Origin: an uncultured Clostridium sp.
Lineage (GTDB): Bacteria; Bacillota; Clostridia; TANB77; CAG-508
Reading direction: 5' to 3'
DNA: 6,620 bases
Assembly (NCBI GenBank): GCA_945937855.1
Contig: CAMEUC010000079.1
Coordinates: 1-6,620 of the forward strand
Positions 1-5,718 of the stretch are shown here, piece by piece. Position 1 is the first letter of the stretch, and each line of letters starts with the position of its first letter. Below the pieces are notes generated by a model. It made no database searches and was not told where the DNA came from. It saw only the letters and a program-made list of their open reading frames with translations. The position numbers were made by a program, and so were the translations under genes.

Positions 1-146
1 GACCGCCGTAGAAAATGTTTGAGCGAAGCGAATTACATTTTCTAGGATGGGGCAGCGAAAAAAATAAAATATAAAAACCCCGACGAGATTTGGCGGTCGT
101 CTTTTGATATTTTTAACAAATACGGTACTCACACAAATTACAATTT
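1..146 (-). repeat. Dispersed structured repeat, left copy (truncated by window start)
   Basis: Read on the minus strand, this element begins with AAATTGTAATTTG (134-146) and runs off the window at base 1. Bases 53-146 match bases 6527-6620 in inverted orientation without gaps; I count 84 of 94 identical, and 57-107 is identical to 6566-6616. Internal structure is visible: GACCGCC (1-7) can pair with GGCGGTC (92-98), and a perfect 10-bp stem joins TAGAAAATGT (9-18) and ACATTTTCTA (35-44). The loop of that stem contains GCGAAGC (23-29). There is no ORF of note. It looks like a non-coding mobile palindromic element or structured RNA element; the family is not recognised. Confidence 0.85.
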
Positions 147-161
147 ATAGAACTATTAATA

Positions 162-195
162 AAAAAAACAAGGCTTTTATTAACCTTGTTTTTTT
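162..195 (-). terminator. Intrinsic terminator after the SPFH gene
   Basis: AAAAAAACAAGG (162-173) and CCTTGTTTTTTT (184-195) form a 12-bp inverted repeat around a 10-nt loop. Read on the minus strand, the ACAAGG/CCTTGT stem is followed by a T-run, and it lies just past the stop codon of the SPFH gene. The A/T symmetry means it could also stop transcription arriving on the plus strand from the left. Confidence 0.8.
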
Positions 196-209
196 GAATA
201 TTTGAATTT

Positions 210-1124
210 TTATTTTTTATTTTCTTTTTTATCGTCTGTAAGTACTTCCTTCATTGCACCTAAACCAGATAATGCCTTTGTTGCTTCAAAAGGAATAAAT
301 ACTTTATTTGCATCACCTTTTGCTATTTCTTCTAAAGCTTCTAAAGATTTTAATTGAACTAATTTATCGTCTGGATTTGCTTTTTTAATTGAATCGTAAA
401 CTTTTTGAATTTCTAACGCTTTAGCATCAGCTATTGCTTTAATAGCAGCAGCCTCACCAGCAGCTTTCCTTATTTTTGCTTCTTTCTCAGCTTCTGCTTC
501 TAGTATAGCAGATTCTTTTTTACCTTCAGCAATAGTTATAGCAGCTTGTTTTTCTCCTTCTGCTTGTAAAATTGCAGCTCTTTTATTTCTTTCTGCATTC
601 ATTTGTTTTTCCATTGCATCTCTAATATCTTCTGGTGGGTTAATGTCTTGAATTTCTACTCTATTTACTCTACAACCCCATTTATCAGTAGCTTCATCTA
701 ACAAACTTCTTAATTGATTATTAATTAAATCTCTTGAACTAAATGTTTCATCTAAATTAATTTTACCAACAATATCACGAATAGTAGTAATTGCCAAGTA
801 CTCAATACCTTTCTTTAAAGATTGAATTTCATACACTGCTCTTGCTGGGTCAACTATTTGGTAGAACACAACAGTATCAATTTTTATTGTAACATTATCT
901 TGTGTAATAACTCCTTGTGGTGGAATATCCATAGTTTGTTCTTTTAAACTAACTACACTTCTTACAGTATCAATAAAAGGAATTATAACTGTAAGACCTG
1001 CATTGGCCACTTTATGAAATTTACCAAGTCTTTCTATAATATAAACCTCAGATTCTCTAACAACCTTAATTGATTTAAATGCTATAATTAATAGTAAAAC
1101 TAAAACTATAATTAAAATATACAT
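210..1124 (-). CDS. SPFH/Band 7 (stomatin/prohibitin-like) membrane protein
   Basis: A 304-residue member of the SPFH/Band 7 family, of the stomatin/QmcA type. Residues 1-16 are one hydrophobic segment (YILIIVLVLLLIIAF) that anchors the protein in the membrane. The Band 7 domain follows (about 20-175), with the typical ERLGKFHKVANAGLTVIIPF stretch near 31-50, VITQDNVTIKID near 72-83 and EIQDINPPEDI near 157-167. Residues about 170-245 are an Ala/Glu/Lys-rich coiled coil (AERNKRAAILQAEGEK), as in flotillin and stomatin oligomers. A charged tail closes the protein. Family members form large ring or cage oligomers linked to membrane microdomains and membrane protein quality control; the precise role here is not visible. 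The start at 1124 is chosen because AGGAGGA lies 6 nt upstream, whereas an in-frame ATG at 1157 coincides with the -10 box. It is a single-gene unit; no NfeD partner lies in the window. Confidence 0.93.
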   Translation of the reverse strand: MYILIIVLVLLLIIAFKSIKVVRESEVYIIERLGKFHKVANAGLTVIIPFIDTVRSVVSLKEQTMDIPPQGVITQDNVTIKIDTVVFYQIVDPARAVYEIQSLKKGIEYLAITTIRDIVGKINLDETFSSRDLINNQLRSLLDEATDKWGCRVNRVEIQDINPPEDIRDAMEKQMNAERNKRAAILQAEGEKQAAITIAEGKKESAILEAEAEKEAKIRKAAGEAAAIKAIADAKALEIQKVYDSIKKANPDDKLVQLKSLEALEEIAKGDANKVFIPFEATKALSGLGAMKEVLTDDKKENKK

Positions 1125-1130
1125 AAAATT

Positions 1131-1137
1131 TCCTCCT
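1131..1137 (-). promoter_or_regulatory. Ribosome binding site deciding the SPFH start
   Basis: AGGAGGA on the minus strand, 6 nt before the ATG at 1124-1122. It rules in the 304-residue form over the longer reading from 1157. Confidence 0.85.
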
Positions 1138-1156
1138 AAAATAAACTCACAATCCA

Positions 1157-1185
1157 ATTATAACATAGTTTTATGTAAAATGGAA
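1157..1185 (-). promoter_or_regulatory. Promoter of the SPFH gene
   Basis: On the minus strand there is a consensus TATAAT -10 box (1162-1157) with an extended TG one base upstream, and a weak -35 box, TTCCAT (1185-1180), 17 bp away. The spacer holds an inverted repeat, ACATA-4 nt-TATGT (1163-1176), which could be an operator, although such AT-rich symmetry may be chance. Transcription would begin about 1150, leaving a leader of about 25 nt. Confidence 0.6.
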
Positions 1186-1215
1186 GATTTTTCTACAAAT
1201 TTTTTAAAATAGGAC

Positions 1216-1247
1216 TTGCTTATTTTTTCATCTTATTATAATATAAT
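1216..1247 (+). promoter_or_regulatory. Probable promoter of glmS and its ribozyme leader
   Basis: TTGCTT (1216-1221) can serve as the -35 box. Two overlapping TATAAT boxes lie at 1237-1242 and 1242-1247, giving spacers of 15 and 20 bp, neither ideal. It is the only good sigma-A-like candidate between the divergent SPFH gene and the ribozyme. Transcription would begin around 1250, about 55 nt before the ribozyme cleavage site. Confidence 0.55.
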
Positions 1248-1299
1248 AAAGTATCAGAAAGAAAATGCAAATAAATTAAAAAAAGGAGGGAAAGTTTTT

Positions 1300-1451
1300 A
1301 CAATTACAGCGCCAGGACAATAAAAAATTGTCGACGAGGATTAGAACTTATCGAAATATTCGGCGGATGGTTCTATGGCTTTAGTTACAGTCATTAAAGT
1401 TTATTAAAAAACTAATAGTAATATTAGAACAAAGGTAAACTACGAGTAACT
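1300..1451 (+). ncRNA. glmS self-cleaving ribozyme (glucosamine-6-phosphate riboswitch)
   Basis: This is the metabolite-dependent ribozyme in the 5' leader of glmS. Glucosamine-6-phosphate, the product of GlmS, acts as cofactor for self-cleavage; in Bacillus subtilis the cleaved mRNA is then degraded, which gives negative feedback. The conserved core is clear: AGCGCCAGGAC with the expected cleavage between A1308 and G1309, a short helix GACAAT/ATTGTC (1316-1321 with 1327-1332), GACGAGGA (1333-1340), TATCGAAATATTCGGCGGAT (about 1348-1367), and the distal P4 segment with GAACAAAGGTAAAC near 1427-1440. AGTTAC (1383-1388) can pair with GTAACT (1446-1451), closing the 3' domain; the exact 3' edge is an estimate. 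It sits about 50 nt upstream of the glmS start. Confidence 0.97.
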
Positions 1452-1488
1452 TTTAATTTGCATGTCTTTTAGATTCTAAAAAAGATTT

Positions 1489-1495
1489 AAGGAGG
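1489..1495 (+). promoter_or_regulatory. glmS ribosome binding site
   Basis: AAGGAGG lies 7 nt before the ATG at 1503. A small hairpin, TTTTAG/CTAAAA (1467-1481), lies directly upstream, between ribozyme and binding site; it does not cover the Shine-Dalgarno sequence. Confidence 0.85.
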
Positions 1496-1502
1496 ATTAC
1501 CT

Positions 1503-3341
1503 ATGTGTGGAATTGTAGGATATGTAGGGACAAAAAAGGCAAGTCCAATTTTAATACAAGGACTTTTAAAATTAGAATATAGAGGATATGATTCAGCAGG
1601 AATTGCAACAGTAGAAAATACAGGAATCACAGTTATGAAGGATAAAGGAAGGGTTAAAAATTTATATAACTTAGAAGGTATAGACGATTTAGCAGGTACA
1701 ACAGGAATTGCTCATACAAGATGGGCAACTCATGGAAAACCATCAAAAATAAATTCTCACCCTCATATGGATAATGATAACCTATTTGCAGTAGTTCATA
1801 ATGGAATTATAGAAAACTATAATGAATTAAAATCACAATTAATTGAAAAAGGATATAACTTTTTATCTCAAACAGATACAGAAGTTATTCCAAATTTAAT
1901 AAATTATTATTATAAAAAAGATGAAAACAATGATGAAAAAAGACTTTTAAGAGCAATAAAAAATGCTTGTATGGATTTTAAAGGAAGTTTTGCAATAGAA
2001 GTAATTGCAAAAGATAATCCAAATAAAATGATTGTTGTAAGAAAAGATAGTCCACTTGTAATAGGAAAGGGAATTGATGAATTTTTCATTGCATCAGATA
2101 TTCCAGCAATACTTTCTTATACAAAAGAATTTTATCTTTTAAATGACTTTGAATTTGTAGAATTAGAAAATGGAACATCAAAGGTTTATGATAAAGATTT
2201 AAATCCAATTGAAAAACAAGTAACAAAAATAGAATGGGATAGCAGTAGTGCAGAAAAAGATGGTTATGAGCATTTTATGATAAAAGAAATATATGAACAA
2301 CCAGTTTCTGTAAGAGAGACTATAGGAGCAAGACTAAATAATTCAAAAGTTGAATTTGACGAGTTAAAATTTGATAAAGAATATTTAGAATCTTTAAATA
2401 AAATATATATTGTAGCTTGTGGAACAGCAATGCATGCAGGTCTAGCAGTAAAGAAAACCTTTGAAGAACTTTGTAAAATACCGGTAGAGGTTGATATTGC
2501 ATCAGAATTTAGATATAGAGATCCTATAATAGATGAAAAAACACTTGTAATATTTATAAGTCAATCAGGAGAAACTGCAGATACAATAGCTGCATTGAAA
2601 CTTGCAAAAACAAAATGTTCAAGAACAATAGCATTATCAAATGTAATAGGTAGTTCAATAACAAGAGAAGCAGATTATTATTTGTATACACATGCAGGAC
2701 CAGAAATTGCAGTAGCATCAACAAAAGCATATACTTCACAAATAACATTACTTACAATACTTGCAATGTATTTTGCAGAAATTTTAAATAGAGTAGATGA
2801 ATCAAAAATAGAAGAATTAAAAAATGAACTTTTAGAAATACCTAATAAAATAAATGAAGTACTAAAAGAAGTAAGTAAAATAGAAAAATTTGCTAAAAAA
2901 GTATATCAAGAAACAGATATGTTCTTTTTAGGTAGAGGGGTAGACTATGCAGTAAGCTTAGAAGGCTCATTAAAACTAAAAGAAATATCATATATACATT
3001 CAGAAGCATATGCATCTGGCGAACTAAAACATGGACCAATAGCTTTAATAGACAATGGAACAACAGTAATTGGAATAGTAACTGAACCAGATTTAGTAGA
3101 AAAATCAATAAGCAATTTACAAGAAGTAATAACAAGAGGTGCAAAAGTACTATTAGTAACAAATGAAGATATGGAAAATAAAGGCTTTGAAAGTATTATA
3201 AAAATACCTTCAACAAATAGATTAATATCACCAATATTATCTGTAATACCATTACAATTATTATCTTATTATATTGCAAAAAATAAAGGATTAGATGTAG
3301 ATAAACCAAGAAATTTGGCAAAATCAGTAACAGTTGAATAA
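1503..3341 (+). CDS. glmS: Glutamine--fructose-6-phosphate aminotransferase (isomerizing)
   Basis: GlmS converts fructose-6-phosphate and glutamine to glucosamine-6-phosphate and glutamate, the first committed step towards UDP-GlcNAc for peptidoglycan and related polymers; it is cytoplasmic. The length of 612 residues is normal for the family. The N-terminal class II glutamine amidotransferase domain starts at Cys2, the nucleophile after Met removal (CGIVGYVG). It carries HTRWATHG (71-78), HNGIIENY (99-106) and SQTDTEV (122-128). Two SIS sugar-isomerase domains follow: the first from about 301 (IYIVACGTAMHAG), with SQSGETADT (353-361) and STKAYTSQ (406-413); the second from about 473 (MFFLGRG), with LEGSLKLKEISYIHSEAYASGELKHG ending at 511 in the expected order. 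The C-terminus is the invariant DKPRNLAKSVTVE, with the active-site lysine at 607. All key residues are present. It is controlled by the upstream ribozyme and ends in a strong terminator, so it is a monocistronic unit. Confidence 0.98.
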   Translation: MCGIVGYVGTKKASPILIQGLLKLEYRGYDSAGIATVENTGITVMKDKGRVKNLYNLEGIDDLAGTTGIAHTRWATHGKPSKINSHPHMDNDNLFAVVHNGIIENYNELKSQLIEKGYNFLSQTDTEVIPNLINYYYKKDENNDEKRLLRAIKNACMDFKGSFAIEVIAKDNPNKMIVVRKDSPLVIGKGIDEFFIASDIPAILSYTKEFYLLNDFEFVELENGTSKVYDKDLNPIEKQVTKIEWDSSSAEKDGYEHFMIKEIYEQPVSVRETIGARLNNSKVEFDELKFDKEYLESLNKIYIVACGTAMHAGLAVKKTFEELCKIPVEVDIASEFRYRDPIIDEKTLVIFISQSGETADTIAALKLAKTKCSRTIALSNVIGSSITREADYYLYTHAGPEIAVASTKAYTSQITLLTILAMYFAEILNRVDESKIEELKNELLEIPNKINEVLKEVSKIEKFAKKVYQETDMFFLGRGVDYAVSLEGSLKLKEISYIHSEAYASGELKHGPIALIDNGTTVIGIVTEPDLVEKSISNLQEVITRGAKVLLVTNEDMENKGFESIIKIPSTNRLISPILSVIPLQLLSYYIAKNKGLDVDKPRNLAKSVTVE

Positions 3342-3347
3342 AAATTA

Positions 3348-3377
3348 GGGCGACCAGAGGTCGCCCAGTTTCTTTTT
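3348..3377 (+). terminator. Intrinsic terminator of glmS
   Basis: GGGCGACC (3348-3355) and GGTCGCCC (3359-3366) form a perfect 8-bp GC-rich stem with a 3-nt loop. It is followed by AGTTTCTTTTT, a T-rich tract, and starts 6 nt after the glmS stop codon. Confidence 0.92.
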
Positions 3378-3418
3378 GGCTAGTTATAGTTTAGTTCAAA
3401 TATTGACAATTACTATAA

Positions 3419-3541
3419 GGTCAGCCGTTTTGTATATTTTATAAAAAATTAAATTTGACAGTCCGCAGATCACGGGGGAAGACCCGCGTACGCCTTGGAG
3501 AATTTAATTTTTTAGAAAATCATACAAAAGGTAGGCTGACT
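3419..3541. repeat. Long imperfect hairpin with GC-rich core (unidentified element)
   Basis: Arms 3420-3455 and 3501-3540 pair over about 34 bp: GTCAGCC/GGCTGAC (7 bp, 3420-3426 with 3534-3540), TTTTGTAT/ATACAAAA (8 bp, 3428-3435 with 3522-3529), ATTTT/AAAAT (5 bp) and TAAAAAATTAAATT with its complement (14 bp, 3442-3455 with 3501-3514). The apical 44 nt (3457-3500) are about 66% GC, far above the surrounding DNA, and contain CGGG/CCCG (3473-3476 with 3483-3486) and the palindrome GCGTACGC (3486-3493). It lies between the glmS terminator and the ruvA promoter, with no ORF. I do not recognise it as a known riboswitch or ribozyme. It may be a mobile palindromic repeat or a structured RNA, on either strand. 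Confidence 0.8.
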
Positions 3542-3592
3542 AAAACTCTTTACTGAACGTTAATTTTGGACAAATAAAAAATAAAAAAACTA

Positions 3593-3620
3593 TTGCAAAA
3601 TTTATTTATTATGGTAAAAT
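3593..3620 (+). promoter_or_regulatory. Promoter of ruvA (and probably rarA)
   Basis: TTGCAA (3593-3598) and TAAAAT (3615-3620) are separated by 16 bp. The -10 box has an extended TG (3612-3613). Transcription would begin near 3627, about 30 nt before the ruvA ATG. No other promoter is evident before rarA. Confidence 0.65.
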
Positions 3621-3643
3621 ATAAAAGAAAATTTGTTTGCACA

Positions 3644-3650
3644 AAAGGAG
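3644..3650 (+). promoter_or_regulatory. Ribosome binding site deciding the ruvA start
   Basis: AAAGGAG lies 6 nt before the ATG at 3657. An in-frame TTG at 3633 has no Shine-Dalgarno sequence and would lie almost at the expected transcription start, so the ATG is preferred. Confidence 0.85.
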
Positions 3651-3656
3651 ATTAAT

Positions 3657-4250
3657 ATGTTTGCATATATAAAAGGAAGTTTAGAGATTAAAAGTACAAA
3701 TTATGTTGTGATAGAAGCTGGGGGAATAGGATATAAAATATACATGTCGACAAAATCTATAGGAACTATAGGTAATGTAGGAGAGAATGTAAAAATACAT
3801 ACACACTATCATGTAAGAGAAGATGATATAAGTCTTTATGGATTTAATACAGAAGAAGAACTTAGAATGTTTGAGATATTAATTAGTGTAAGTGGAGTAG
3901 GAGTAAAATCGGCTTTAACAATGCTGTCAGACATATCGCCTGCAAGCTTTGCAATGGCAGTTATAAATGATGATGTAACAAGGCTTACAAAAGTACCAGG
4001 AGTAGGTAAAAAAACAGCACAAAGACTAATACTAGAATTAAAAGATAAATTAAAATCAGAAGATATATCTGGAGAAGAAATAAGTAAAACAGATATAAAA
4101 GAAGATAAAGTAGACAATGATGTAATAATTGCATTACAAGTATTGGGATATAATAAAAAAGAAATAGAGCAAGCTCTAGAAAAAATAGATACTAAAGATT
4201 TAACAGTAGAAGATACAATAAAGACTGCATTAAAATATTTAGGAAGGTAA
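3657..4250 (+). CDS. ruvA: Holliday junction branch migration protein RuvA
   Basis: RuvA binds four-way Holliday junctions as a tetramer and loads the RuvB motor for branch migration in recombination and fork repair. The protein of 197 residues has the usual family length and three-domain order. The N-terminal OB-fold opens with MFAYIKGSLE and includes GGIGYKIYMS (22-31) and HTHYHVREDDISLYGF (48-63), which matches the conserved H-x-x-VREDxxxLYGF region. The two helix-hairpin-helix motifs are ISVSGVGVKSAL (76-87) and VPGVGKKTAQRLILEL (113-128). An acidic/lysine-rich linker (about 133-153) leads to the C-terminal RuvB-contacting domain (154-197, ALQVLGYNKKEIEQAL). ruvB, the usual next gene, is absent here; rarA follows 164 nt downstream. 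The stop codon TAA overlaps the terminal inverted repeat of the element at 4249. Confidence 0.97.
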   Translation: MFAYIKGSLEIKSTNYVVIEAGGIGYKIYMSTKSIGTIGNVGENVKIHTHYHVREDDISLYGFNTEEELRMFEILISVSGVGVKSALTMLSDISPASFAMAVINDDVTRLTKVPGVGKKTAQRLILELKDKLKSEDISGEEISKTDIKEDKVDNDVIIALQVLGYNKKEIEQALEKIDTKDLTVEDTIKTALKYLGR

Positions 4251-4396
4251 ATTGTAATTTGGAGGTGAGAGGTGGGCGGTGAGAAGTGTGATTGGGTAAG
4301 GGAAACTCTTCGAAGAAATCACCCTAAAATCACACCTCGCACTTCTCACTTCGCACTTCAGTTTGCAAAAGCCAACGCTTTTGCAAACTACAATTT
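4249..4396. mobile_element. MITE-like hairpin element with 7-nt repeats and terminal inverted repeats
   Basis: The ends are AAATTGTAATTTG (4249-4261) and CAAACTACAATTT (4384-4396), inverted copies matching at 12 of 13 bases. Inside, two 32-nt arms (4262-4293 and 4328-4359) form a hairpin. Each arm is four 7-nt units of the form GARGTGN plus GATT; the arms are 24/32 identical when one is reverse-complemented, with several of the differences being G-T pairs in the fold. The centre holds the palindrome TCTTCGAAGA. A second, perfect 13-bp hairpin, AGTTTGCAAAAGC (4360-4372) with GCTTTTGCAAACT (4377-4389), adjoins the right end. The local base composition is richer in G and C than the flanking genes. 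There is no ORF, so any movement would depend on an enzyme encoded elsewhere. No target-site duplication is obvious. Confidence 0.75.
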
Positions 4397-4403
4397 GAAA
4401 AAT

Positions 4404-4410
4404 AGGAGGA
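4404..4410 (+). promoter_or_regulatory. rarA ribosome binding site
   Basis: AGGAGGA lies 4 nt before the ATG at 4415, just outside the right end of the MITE-like element. The translation signal is therefore intact despite the insertion. Confidence 0.8.
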
Positions 4411-4414
4411 ACAT

Positions 4415-5659
4415 ATGGATTTAAACAAACCATTGGCATATAGAATGAGACCAACTACTTTAGAAGAATTTGTAGGACAAGAAGAAGTAGTAGGAAAAGA
4501 TAAAATTTTATATAGAACCATTAAAGCAGATAGATTATCAAGCCTTATATTGTGGGGACCAACAGGTTGTGGAAAAACCTCGCTTGCAAAGGTTATTAGT
4601 AATACCACTAAATATAAATTTGTAAAGTTAAATGCAGTAACTGCAGGAATTTCAGATATAAAAAAAGCAGTAGAAGAAGCTAAAAATGTTTTTTTAAATC
4701 CAACAGGAAAATGTATTTTATTTATAGATGAGATACATAGGTTTAATAAGCTTCAGCAAGATGCGCTTCTTCCTTATGTAGAAGATGGAACAGTTATACT
4801 AATAGGTGCAACAACGGAAAATCCATATTTTGAGGTAAATAAAGCTCTAATTTCAAGGTCTATGGTGGTAAAATTAAAACCATTAAAACCAGAAGATATA
4901 TTTAAAATTTTAAAAAATTCTTTATTAAATAAAGAAGGTTTAGGAACATATAATATAAAAATAGAAGATGAAACATTAATGAATATTGCAAAATTTGCAA
5001 ATGGAGATGTAAGGACTGCATTAAATAGCTTAGAAATAGCAGTGCTTACAACGCAAATGGATAAAGACGGTTTTATTAATATTACAAATGAAATAGTAGC
5101 GCAAAGCATGGGTAAGAAAAAAACAATGTTTGATAAAAATGGAGACACTCATTACGATAATATAAGTGCATTTATAAAATCTATGAGAGGTAGTGACCCA
5201 GATGCAACAGTATTTTATTTAGCAAGAGCAATAGAAGGAGGAGAAGACCCTATATTTTTAGCTAGAAGAATAGTAATTGCAGCCTCGGAGGACGTAGGTC
5301 TTGCAAATCCAAATGCACTTGTTGTTGCAAATGCAGCCATGCAGGCTGTTCAAACAGTTGGAATGCCAGAAGGAAGAATTATATTATCAGAAGCGGCAAT
5401 ATATGTAGCTTTATCTAAAAAATCAAATGCTAGTTATATGGCAATAAATAAAGCATTAGAAGATGTATCTACAAAAGATACAGGGGAAATACCAATGCAT
5501 ATAAGAAATGCTGAAATAAAAGGTATGGAAAACTTCGGGTATGGACAAGGATATAAATATCCGCATGATTATCCTGGGCATGTTGTAGAGCAACAATATT
5601 TACCAGATAAAATGTTAGGAACAAAATATTTTGAAAAAGATGAGAATATAGATATGTAA
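4415..5659 (+). CDS. rarA: Replication-associated recombination protein A (MgsA/WRNIP1 family AAA+ ATPase)
   Basis: RarA (MgsA; eukaryotic WRNIP1) is a tetrameric AAA+ ATPase related to clamp-loader subunits and RuvB. It acts at stalled forks and single-strand gaps. The 414-residue length is normal. The N-terminal box PLAYRMRPTTLEEFVGQ (6-22) is typical of the family. Walker A is GPTGCGKT (48-55), Walker B ILFIDE (101-106), sensor 1 GATTENP (131-137), the arginine finger lies in SRS (Arg148), and sensor 2 is GDVRTALN (197-204). The C-terminal half is the RarA-specific tetramerisation region, with MRGSDPDATVFYLARAIEGG (257-276) and ARRIVIAASEDVGLANP (283-299), ending in HIRNAEIKG, GYKYPHDYPG and EQQYLPD motifs. 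RuvB was considered and excluded because of these RarA-specific segments. It is probably co-transcribed with ruvA, since no T-tract terminator separates them. Confidence 0.97.
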   Translation: MDLNKPLAYRMRPTTLEEFVGQEEVVGKDKILYRTIKADRLSSLILWGPTGCGKTSLAKVISNTTKYKFVKLNAVTAGISDIKKAVEEAKNVFLNPTGKCILFIDEIHRFNKLQQDALLPYVEDGTVILIGATTENPYFEVNKALISRSMVVKLKPLKPEDIFKILKNSLLNKEGLGTYNIKIEDETLMNIAKFANGDVRTALNSLEIAVLTTQMDKDGFINITNEIVAQSMGKKKTMFDKNGDTHYDNISAFIKSMRGSDPDATVFYLARAIEGGEDPIFLARRIVIAASEDVGLANPNALVVANAAMQAVQTVGMPEGRIILSEAAIYVALSKKSNASYMAINKALEDVSTKDTGEIPMHIRNAEIKGMENFGYGQGYKYPHDYPGHVVEQQYLPDKMLGTKYFEKDENIDM

Positions 5660-5683
5660 GACATTTGTTGGTAACTTTTTACC

Positions 5684-5712
5684 TTGACAACTTTTAAAAA
5701 AAAGTTTACAAT
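5684..5712 (+). promoter_or_regulatory. Strong promoter of rnpB
   Basis: TTGACA (5684-5689) matches the -35 consensus exactly, and TACAAT (5707-5712) differs at one base from the -10 consensus, with the ideal 17-bp spacer. The expected start near 5719 coincides with the 5' strand of RNase P helix P1, so the primary transcript would need little or no 5' trimming. Confidence 0.9.
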
Positions 5713-5718
5713 AAGAAA

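Noticed and set aside
1281..1290. Shine-Dalgarno-like AAAAGGAGGG upstream of the glmS ribozyme, hinting at a leader peptide
   Set aside because: No ATG, GTG or TTG start codon follows at a usable distance before the ribozyme core. It is more likely part of the 5' leader.
2320..3162. Three antisense ORFs inside glmS (2320-2502, 2554-2748, 2893-3162)
   Set aside because: They are Leu-rich translations opposite a clearly real glmS with codon bias on the other strand, and they show no ribosome binding sites or domains. They are shadows of the AT-rich coding sequence.
3403..3460. Two TTGACA sequences (3403-3408 and 3455-3460) as promoters for the hairpin element
   Set aside because: Neither has a -10-like hexamer 16-18 bp downstream.
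3633..3656. TTG start at 3633, giving an 8-residue longer RuvA
   Set aside because: It has no Shine-Dalgarno sequence and lies about 6 nt from the expected transcription start. RuvA proteins normally begin with an M-x-x-Y-I-x-G motif, which matches the ATG at 3657.
4262..4359. CRISPR-like array
   Set aside because: The repeats are 7 nt, directly adjacent and arranged as two inverted arms, with no spacers, so this is a hairpin repeat and not CRISPR.
4360..4389. Perfect 13-bp hairpin as a terminator between ruvA and rarA
   Set aside because: It is followed by ACAATTTGAAAA without a T-run, and it overlaps the terminal inverted repeat of the element.
4363..4394. Promoter for rarA formed by TTGCAA (4363-4368) and TACAAT (4389-4394)
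   Set aside because: The spacer is 20 bp and both boxes belong to the hairpin and terminal repeat, so the match is probably incidental.
4415..5659. Calling the gene after ruvA ruvB
   Set aside because: The PLAYRMRPTTLEEFVGQ start, the TTENP sensor 1 and the C-terminal tetramerisation motifs are those of RarA/MgsA. The RuvB winged-helix end is absent.
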